The translations under genes were made by a program, and so were the position numbers. The notes under the pieces are model-generated. The model was given only the letters and a program-made list of their open reading frames with translations, did no database searches and was not told where the DNA came from. A stretch of DNA of 47,405 nt, taken from assembly GCA_015061465.1 (NCBI GenBank), contig SUWN01000012.1:4451-51855 (forward strand), written 5' to 3'. How positions within the stretch are numbered: the first letter of the stretch is position 1; each line of letters opens with the position of its first letter. Positions 35,030 through 42,400 of the stretch are shown in pieces. The stretch comes from Treponema bryantii. Its GTDB lineage: Bacteria > Spirochaetota > Spirochaetia > Treponematales > Treponemataceae.

Positions 35030-37111
35030 TTATTTTTCTTCCTTATATTTTTTGATAAGTTCTTCTTGGATTGCATTAGGAACTTTACCATATTTGAGGA
35101 ATTCCATTGTGAATTCACCTTTACCTTGTGTTGAAGAACGCAAGATTGTAGAGAATCCGAACATTTCTGAAAGTGGAACTTCAGCGTTTACTGTAGATGT
35201 GTTGTTTTCATCTGTTGAATCAACAATTACACCACGTCTCTGGTTGATAAGACCAAAGATGTTTCCTTGGAATTCAGTAGGAGCTGTGATAGAAACTTTC
35301 ATAACAGGTTCAAGGATAACAGGTTTTGCTTTTTCGTATCCTTCACGGAAAGCGAAGAGAGCAGCTGTCTGGAATGCTTGGTCAGAAGAGTCAACTGGGT
35401 GATACTGACCGTCGTTGATTGTCATTTTTACACCAACGATAGGGAATCCGATGAGGGAACCTTTTTCCATAGCTTTTTTGAAACCTTTATCACAAGATGG
35501 GATGTATTCGTTAGGAATTGCACCACCTTTGATATTGTCTACAAATTCGTAATCTTTTTCTGAAAGTGGTTCCATGAAACCAGCAACGCGACCGTACTGA
35601 CCAGATCCACCAGTTTGTTTTTTGTGTGTGTAGTTGAATTCAGCTCTAGATTGAATAGATTCGCGGTAAGCAACTTGTGGAGCACCTGTTGTTACTTCAC
35701 AGTTGTATTCACGTTTCATACGTTCAACATAAACTGCAAGGTGAAGTTCACCCATTCCTTTGATGATTGTTTCGTTTGATTCTGGGTCTGTATAAACTTG
35801 GAATGTTGGGTCTTCTTTTGTAAAGCGGTTAAGAGCTTTTGACATTTGCATAGCAGCTTGTTTATCTTTTGGAGCGATAGAAAGCGAGATTACTGGTTCT
35901 GGAACGTACATAGAAGCCATAGAGTAGTTTACTCCACCACTTACGAATGTATCACCAGAAGCACAATCAACACCGAACAATGCTACGATATCACCTGCAC
36001 ATCCTTCGTTGATATCTTCCATTTGTGCAGAGTTCATACGAACAAGACGTCCAACTTTGAAACGTTTCTTTGAACGAGTATTGAAAAGTTCTTCACCTTT
36101 TTTGATTTTACCTTGGTAAACACGTGTGTATGTAAGCTGACCATATTGTCCGTCGTCAAGTTTGAATGCAAGAGCAACAGTTGGTTTGTTATCATCTGAA
36201 TAAAGTGGAACTTCAGCTTCGTTGTTGTCTAAGTCTAAAGCAACGTTTGGAACTTCATCTGGAGATGGTAAGTAACGAGCAACAGCGTCAAGAAGTGGTT
36301 GAATACCTTTGTTTACGTGTGCTGAACCACAGAATACACCAACGAATTGTTCTGCAAGAGTACCTTTACGAACAGCAGCGATGATTTTTTCTTCTGAAAC
36401 ACCTTCGTATCCATTTTCCATGATTTCTTCCATCAAAGAATCATCGAACATAGATGCAGCATCAAGAAGTTCTTCACGATATTTGTTTGCATCATCAACA
36501 AGATTTGCTGGAATTTCTGCAATTCTTAAATCCTCACCGTTTGGTCCATCAAAGTAAATTGCTTTCATACCAACTAAGTCAATAACACCTTCAAGTTTGT
36601 CTTCAAGACCAATTGGTAATTCCATCATGTAAGCGTTTAATCCTAATTTTTCGCGAAGTTGCATGCGAACGCGTACAGGATTAGCACCTTGACGGTCACA
36701 TTTATTTACAAAAGCAACGCGAGGTACATGATAACGTTTGAGCTGGCGGTCTACAGTAATTGATTGAGACTGAACACCAGCAACGGCACAAAGAATCATA
36801 ATAGCACCGTCAAGAACACGGAGAGAACGTTCAACTTCTACAGTAAAGTCAACGTGTCCTGGAGTGTCGATAAGGTTGATTGTGTAATCTTTCCACTGAA
36901 CTTGTGTTGCTGCAGATTGGATTGTAATACCACGTTCACGTTCCAATTCCATGTTATCCATTACAGCACCAACACCGTCTTTACCACGAACTTCGTGAAT
37001 AGCATGAATCTTGTTACAGTAGAACAAGATACGTTCAGAAGTTGTTGTCTTTCCTGAGTCAATGTGGGCACTGATACCGATATTTCTTACTTTTGAAATA
37101 TCTAAAGCCAT
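35030..37111 (-). CDS. fusA: Elongation factor G (mitochondrial-like spirochaetal type)
   Basis: GTPase that drives tRNA-mRNA translocation on the ribosome. G-domain motifs are AHIDSGKTT (G1), the switch I region [25 protein letters not shown] (G3) and NKCDRQGA (G4). Domains II-V follow, with the domain IV loop [20 protein letters not shown] and the final [20 protein letters not shown]. The signature [20 protein letters not shown] and the KDGVGAVMD segment are those of mitochondrial EF-G1 and the spirochaete/delta-proteobacterial spdEFG1 branch rather than classical EF-G. A GAGGT ribosome-binding site precedes the ATG. It is not in a str operon (no rpsL, rpsG or tuf beside it). Confidence 0.95.
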   Translation of the reverse strand: MALDISKVRNIGISAHIDSGKTTTSERILFYCNKIHAIHEVRGKDGVGAVMDNMELERERGITIQSAATQVQWKDYTINLIDTPGHVDFTVEVERSLRVLDGAIMILCAVAGVQSQSITVDRQLKRYHVPRVAFVNKCDRQGANPVRVRMQLREKLGLNAYMMELPIGLEDKLEGVIDLVGMKAIYFDGPNGEDLRIAEIPANLVDDANKYREELLDAASMFDDSLMEEIMENGYEGVSEEKIIAAVRKGTLAEQFVGVFCGSAHVNKGIQPLLDAVARYLPSPDEVPNVALDLDNNEAEVPLYSDDNKPTVALAFKLDDGQYGQLTYTRVYQGKIKKGEELFNTRSKKRFKVGRLVRMNSAQMEDINEGCAGDIVALFGVDCASGDTFVSGGVNYSMASMYVPEPVISLSIAPKDKQAAMQMSKALNRFTKEDPTFQVYTDPESNETIIKGMGELHLAVYVERMKREYNCEVTTGAPQVAYRESIQSRAEFNYTHKKQTGGSGQYGRVAGFMEPLSEKDYEFVDNIKGGAIPNEYIPSCDKGFKKAMEKGSLIGFPIVGVKMTINDGQYHPVDSSDQAFQTAALFAFREGYEKAKPVILEPVMKVSITAPTEFQGNIFGLINQRRGVIVDSTDENNTSTVNAEVPLSEMFGFSTILRSSTQGKGEFTMEFLKYGKVPNAIQEELIKKYKEEK

Positions 37112-37251
37112 ATTGCTACCTCTTTTATAAAAAATTTTCTAATTAATATAAGACAATAATATCTCTTTATTTTAATGAAAAAATCCTTGATATTCAACTA
37201 GTAGATAGTGAAATATGGAAAAGTTCTTGTTTTTTGAAGAGGATTTTTTCT

Positions 37252-37280
37252 TTGAAAAAAATATAAAACATTGTTATATT
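37252..37280 (+). promoter_or_regulatory. Promoter of the superoxide reductase gene
   Basis: TTGAAA (37252-37257), 17-bp spacer, TATATT (37275-37280), followed by a 5' leader and a GAGG ribosome-binding site. Confidence 0.6.
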
Positions 37281-37312
37281 TAAAATGTAATTGAATTAAT
37301 AAAGAGGTAAAT

Positions 37313-37693
37313 ATGAATCATTACGAAATTAAATTTTACAGATGTAAACATTGTGGCAATATTGTTGCTATGTTTTGGAATTCGGGAATTGTTCCACATT
37401 GTTGTGGTGAACAAATGAATGTTTTGGAAGCAAACACATCAGATGGAGCAGTTGAAAAACATGTACCTGTTGTTTCTATGGAAGGCGATGTTTGTACAGT
37501 AAAAGTTGGAAGTGTAAATCATCCGATGAGTGAAGAACACTGGATTGAATGGATTTTAATAAAGACTGAAAAAGGAATTCAGCGTAAGATTCTAACTCCG
37601 GGCGACGCACCAATGGCAAAATTTGCATTGATTGACGATAGAGTTTTAGAAACTTACGCTTACTGCAATTTACACGGACTTTGGAAGGCTTAG
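37313..37693 (+). CDS. dfx: Desulfoferrodoxin (superoxide reductase, class I)
   Basis: Reduces superoxide to hydrogen peroxide without making oxygen, a defence typical of anaerobes. The N-terminal desulforedoxin domain keeps all four centre I cysteines (Cys11, Cys14, Cys30, Cys31). The catalytic centre II has EKHVP (Glu48-Lys49-His50), His70 in NHPM, His76 in EEHW, and CNLHG (Cys118, His121). The T. pallidum enzyme, by contrast, is known to lack a working centre I. The last 4 bp overlap the convergent COG0523 GTPase gene. Confidence 0.95.
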   Translation: MNHYEIKFYRCKHCGNIVAMFWNSGIVPHCCGEQMNVLEANTSDGAVEKHVPVVSMEGDVCTVKVGSVNHPMSEEHWIEWILIKTEKGIQRKILTPGDAPMAKFALIDDRVLETYAYCNLHGLWKA

Positions 37694-38910
37694 TCTGCTA
37701 AACATTTGTCTAATTCGGCACTTATGGCTTCTTTGTCTAAGTGCTGACCAATTACAACAAGTTTAATCATTCTGTCACCAACTTGTTCATCCCAATCTTT
37801 TTTCATTTCTGGTTCTTGGCTCAAAACTTCGTCAATTTCTTCTTGAGGACAAGATGCCAACCATTGACCAGAATATCCTGCTTGAATTTGGCGGCCACTT
37901 GTTTCTAAAACATAAGCCATATCATCTTCATCTGCAAACCAAATTACACCTTTAGAACGAATGATGTTACGAGGCCATCTGTTTGCAAATTCATCAAGTT
38001 TAATTCTATCGAAAGGTTTTCTTCTGTAATATACGAATGAACCAATGCCGTATTCATCTTCACTTTCGCCTTCGTGTCTGTGTTCGTGGTGGTGGTGATG
38101 ATGACAATGTTCGTCGCAAACGTGACCTTCTTCGCCATGTTCATGATGATGTTCGTGATCGTGTTCATCATGGTGGTGATGTTCGTCGTGTTCTTCTTGT
38201 AATTCTTTTTCGTGTTTTTCTAATTCAGCAACCCAACCGGCACTTGCGTAAACAGTTTCAAAATCAAAACGATTTGTACCGATAATTTCGTCTACAGAAA
38301 CATCACAACGAGTAGTTTCTAAAACGCGAACGCTTGGCTGAAGAATATTTACAACGGCACGAACTTTTTTCATTTGTTCATCAGTAACTAAATCACGTTT
38401 GTTGATAATCAAAGTTGAGCAGAATTCAATTTGTTGAACAAGCAAAGATTCAATATCTTCTTCATCAATGTCTTTTTTAAGAAGAGAATCGCCGCCTTCA
38501 AATTCATCAACAAGACGACTTGCATCAACAACACCAACAACGTTATCAAGTTTACCAATTTCAATTTGTTCGATAGCTTGAGCAATAGGCATAGGTTCAC
38601 AAACGCCACTTGCTTCTATAAGAATGTAGTCGAATTTTCCAGTTTGCATTAAATTTTCGATTTGTTGAACCATATCAGTTTTGAGCGTACAACAAATACA
38701 ACCGTTAGTAAGAGGCACAAGACTTGAAGAATCTGTGATTTGTGCTTCTTTGGAAATGAGACGTTCATCAATATTGATTTCGCCAATGTCATTTACAATA
38801 ACTGCAACTTTATAACCTTTTTGATTTGTAAGAACTTTGTTTAAAAGAGTTGTTTTTCCCGCTCCCAAATAACCGCAGAGCAAAGTAATAGGAATCTTTT
38901 TCTTAGACAT
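37690..38910 (-). CDS. COG0523 GTPase (CobW/ZNG-like metallochaperone) with His-rich loop
   Basis: A 406-residue G3E GTPase. Motifs are Walker A CGYLGAGKTTLLNK, the metal-binding CxCC motif (GCICCTLK near 71), EASGV and INKRDLV (base recognition). A ~45-residue segment around 235-285 is packed with His, Asp and Glu (HHHHEH, HVCDEHCHHH) and must bind several metal ions. The CobW C-terminal domain follows (GVIWFADEDDMAY, GYSGQWLA). Such proteins deliver zinc, cobalt or iron to target enzymes; the metal cannot be chosen from sequence alone. It is 3'-overlapped by the iron enzyme dfx. A GAGG ribosome-binding site precedes the start. Confidence 0.9.
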   Translation of the reverse strand: MSKKKIPITLLCGYLGAGKTTLLNKVLTNQKGYKVAVIVNDIGEINIDERLISKEAQITDSSSLVPLTNGCICCTLKTDMVQQIENLMQTGKFDYILIEASGVCEPMPIAQAIEQIEIGKLDNVVGVVDASRLVDEFEGGDSLLKKDIDEEDIESLLVQQIEFCSTLIINKRDLVTDEQMKKVRAVVNILQPSVRVLETTRCDVSVDEIIGTNRFDFETVYASAGWVAELEKHEKELQEEHDEHHHHDEHDHEHHHEHGEEGHVCDEHCHHHHHHEHRHEGESEDEYGIGSFVYYRRKPFDRIKLDEFANRWPRNIIRSKGVIWFADEDDMAYVLETSGRQIQAGYSGQWLASCPQEEIDEVLSQEPEMKKDWDEQVGDRMIKLVVIGQHLDKEAISAELDKCLAD

Positions 38911-38996
38911 GATTATACCTCGTGATTTATGTTCCTTATAAATATAATAAAAAAATGATTGTTTATCACTATATAAATAGAAGAAAATTAAAAAAA

Positions 38997-39332
38997 TTAT
39001 AAATTGTTGATGATTGTGTAGACAGCTTCGCGAGATTCGGTAGGAAGATTTTCGATTTTTTGAATTAAAGGAATGTATTTTTGAATAATTGGATCTTGAG
39101 TTTTCTGTTCCGAAAGATTTGATTTTTGTGCTGAAAAATTTTCGTCGATTAAATCTTCTAAATCGATGTTCAAAATATGAGAAATTCTTAGTGCAATGTC
39201 TACGGAAGGAATGCTGTTTCTTTTTATTCCGTTGGAAATTGTATGAACTGAAAAATCTGCTGCGGAAGCTAATTCTTTTCGGCTGATACCTCTATATTCA
39301 CATTCGTTTTCTACGTTATGCCAAAATCCCAT
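38997..39332 (-). CDS. XRE-family HTH regulator divergent from the large lipoprotein
   Basis: A 111-residue protein with a Cro/CI-type helix-turn-helix at about 15-60: ISRKELASAADFSVHTISNG and SVDIALRISHILNIDLEDL. The C-terminal 45 residues are helical and may dimerise. It is divergent from the variable lipoprotein gene. Its -10 TATAAA (39344-39339) ends 6 nt before the ATG, and a GTTGTAATA half-site (39350-39358) overlaps the region just upstream, suggesting autoregulation. Confidence 0.88.
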   Translation of the reverse strand: MGFWHNVENECEYRGISRKELASAADFSVHTISNGIKRNSIPSVDIALRISHILNIDLEDLIDENFSAQKSNLSEQKTQDPIIQKYIPLIQKIENLPTESREAVYTIINNL

Positions 39333-39349
39333 ACCACTTTTATATCACA

Positions 39350-39431
39350 GTTGTAATAATTTGGAGTAAAAATATTTAAGTTGTAATTTTTATTTGATGT
39401 GTTACAATGGAAATATTACAGTTGTAATATT
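39350..39431. promoter_or_regulatory. Operator/promoter region between the HTH gene and the lipoprotein gene
   Basis: Three copies of GTTGTAAT(A/T) occur at 39350, 39380 and 39421. The last is half of a perfect palindrome AATATTACA-GT-TGTAATATT (39412-39431). The likely lipoprotein promoter is TTGTAA (39381-39386), 16 bp, TACAAT (39403-39408), so one half-site is the -35 and the palindrome covers the start of transcription: a repressor layout. Confidence 0.6.
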
Positions 39432-39483
39432 TTAGGAGATGAAATAAAAGCTGCCTAAAATGGACTTTTTATGGGAGAATTGT

Positions 39484-42400
39484 ATGAATAAGGTGTTTAA
39501 ATGGATTTTTGCAATTTTTGTGGTTGCAAGTGTTTTTTGTGGGGTAGGGTGTAAACCAGAAGTGGAAGTAAAACCTGCTGAAAAGAAAACGGGAACAATA
39601 CAAGGTAAAGCGTTTTATAGTAATGAAAATGTAGATAATCATTCTGGGATTCAAATTACTTTAGTTTCTACAGATGGACTTAGGTCTGTAGCTTATTGTG
39701 AATCTAGAGGAATTGCTACAAATGCTAGAAGTGTAAGTGACATAAAAACAACAGCAAAAGATGGTGGTTATAGCTTTGAAAATATTCCTGTAGGAACATA
39801 TACAATTTGGGCTTCGTCAAGAAATTCTGTGGAAGAAGCAATTGAGACAAATGTAAATGTAAGAGCAAATGAAGTTGTAACAGCAAATGACTTGAATCTT
39901 GTTGCAACAGGAAATATAAAAGGAACAATTACAATTGATGGCAAAACAGATGGGACGTTGGGCTTAGATGTATTTATTGCAGGAACTTCATACGTGGCAA
40001 AAGTTGGACCAACTGGAAATTATGAAATATCAAAAATACCTGCTGGTAAAGGTTATATGCTTTGTGTACAAAAAGGTGAATATACAACAATCATAAATGA
40101 AGATTTAGAAGTAAAAGCAAAAGAAACAATTGAAGTAGACTGTAAAAATCTTTTATCAGAAGATTGGGCAATAGAAAATGAAGTACAAACTAATCCAACA
40201 TTTAAATGGTTAGGAGAATTTGCAACAGAGCCTGAAGATCCTGATTTGTATGATGCATACTATAATACAACAGATGGCTGTTCATACATTTGGAATGGAA
40301 ATGATTGGGATTTACTTGCAAAATCTGGAGAAGATGGAGCAGATGGTGAAGACGGCAAGGACGGTACAAACGGCAAAGATGGTGTTTCAATTACATGGAA
40401 GGGTTCATTAGAAAGTGCTCCAGAAAATCCAGAATTGTATTGGGTATATTATAATACAACAGATGGCTGTTCTTATATTTGGAATGGAAGTAATTGGGAT
40501 ATTATCGCACAAGATGGTTTGGATGGAAAAGACGGAGTTGACGGTAAAGATGGAATCGACGGCATTGATGGCGTAGATGGACTTTCGATTGTATGGAAAG
40601 GAGTTTATTCTGTTGCACCAGAAAATCCAGAATTAAATTGGGCATATTTTGACACAGAAGATGGCTGTTCATATATTTGGAACGGAAATAATTGGGATTT
40701 GTTAGCACAAGGATTAAAACCTGTTATTTTTGATGTTATTGTTCCCACTATTGGAGAAAATTATTCTGGTGAAGTTCCAGTAATTATTAAAGGAGTAAAT
40801 CTAAATGGACACGAAATAACTATAAATGATTTGAGTGTACGTTATGATTATGTAAGTGATACAAAAGTAACTGCATTTTTTATTTTTGAAGGTAATACTA
40901 TTGGAAAACATGAATTAACTATAAATTGTGAAACATCAAGCAAAACAGTAACGTTTGAGGTTGTTGAACAGTCTAAATGTTTTAGTGTAGGAGATATATT
41001 ATTTACAGATGGAACTAGAATAAAAGCAGAGCAAGTCAGGTATGGTGTGCCAGATGAACAGTTGGGCAAAGCATTTGGTATAGTTGGAGTTGCGCCATAT
41101 GGAGGGGGGACAGGATTAGTTGTAGGATTAGAAAAAGAATATAGAGCTTGTTGGGCACCTTCAGGGACGACTGGATATGAAACATATTTTGCAGGGATAA
41201 GCGTAGAGTGTTCAGGAGAAGCTAATAACTATACATTTACAGGAGACTTAGACGGAAGTGATAACTGGGAATATATTTGTAGCATAGATCCAGAGGGGAC
41301 AAAGGATGCGGCAACAAATTATCCAATATTCCATTATGCAAATACATATGGGGAGACTGCAGGATTAACAGGAACAGAATATGAGAATGGATGGTATGTA
41401 TCAAGTATTGCAGAGTTATATGAAGTATACACAAATATGACTATAATTCAAATGTCTATGAATTCAATTGGACATAAATTTGAGTTTTTTGATTTTTTGA
41501 GTAGCTCTGAAACGCCTTTTTCTGAATCTGCATACAAGTTTGATTTCTACAGTGGGTACGTGTACGGCTACAAAAAGAACGACGGTGGTAATGTTTTAGT
41601 TTTGCAGGCTATTAATAGTGAGCAATTTAACGATTACAACTATGGTATACCTTCGATTGCAAGTATAGAAATTCCAACAGCAGGAGAAGGGTATGTAGGA
41701 GAAATTCCAATAACAATTAAAGGAGAAAATTTAAAAGGATATCCAATTACAAGTAATGATGTTACTATTAAAGATGTTTACTATGTGAGTGATAAAAAAG
41801 TAATAGCTACAGTTGAAATTGATACCAGTGTAGGAGAAAGGATACTTAGTGTAAATTGTGGGGCATCAAGTGAGATTGGAACATTGAATATAGTAGAAAG
41901 TACAAAGTGTTTTAGTGTAGGAGATATATTATTTACAGATGGAACTAGAATAAAAGCAGATAATGTAAAATATGAAATACCAGAAGGACAATTAGGCAAA
42001 GCATTTGGCATAATTGGTTCAGCACTGTATGGAGGCGGAACAGGATTAGTTGTTGGATTACAACAGGGGTATGGAGCTTGGGCATCATTAGGGACAACTG
42101 GAGAAGAAACATATTTTGCAGGGATAAAAGTGAATGATATAGGAGGAGATTTTGATGGTACTTCGTATTCAGGATATACGTTTGAAGGTGATTTGTATGG
42201 AAGTGATAATTGGGAATATATTTGTAGCATAGATCCAGAGGGAACAAAGGATGCGGCAACAAATTATCCAATATTCCATTATGCAAATACATATGGGGTG
42301 ACTGCAGGATTAGCAGGAACAGGATATGAAAATGATTGGTATGTTCCAAGTATCGCAGAATTATATGATGTATACATAAATAAAAATACAATTCTAACGG

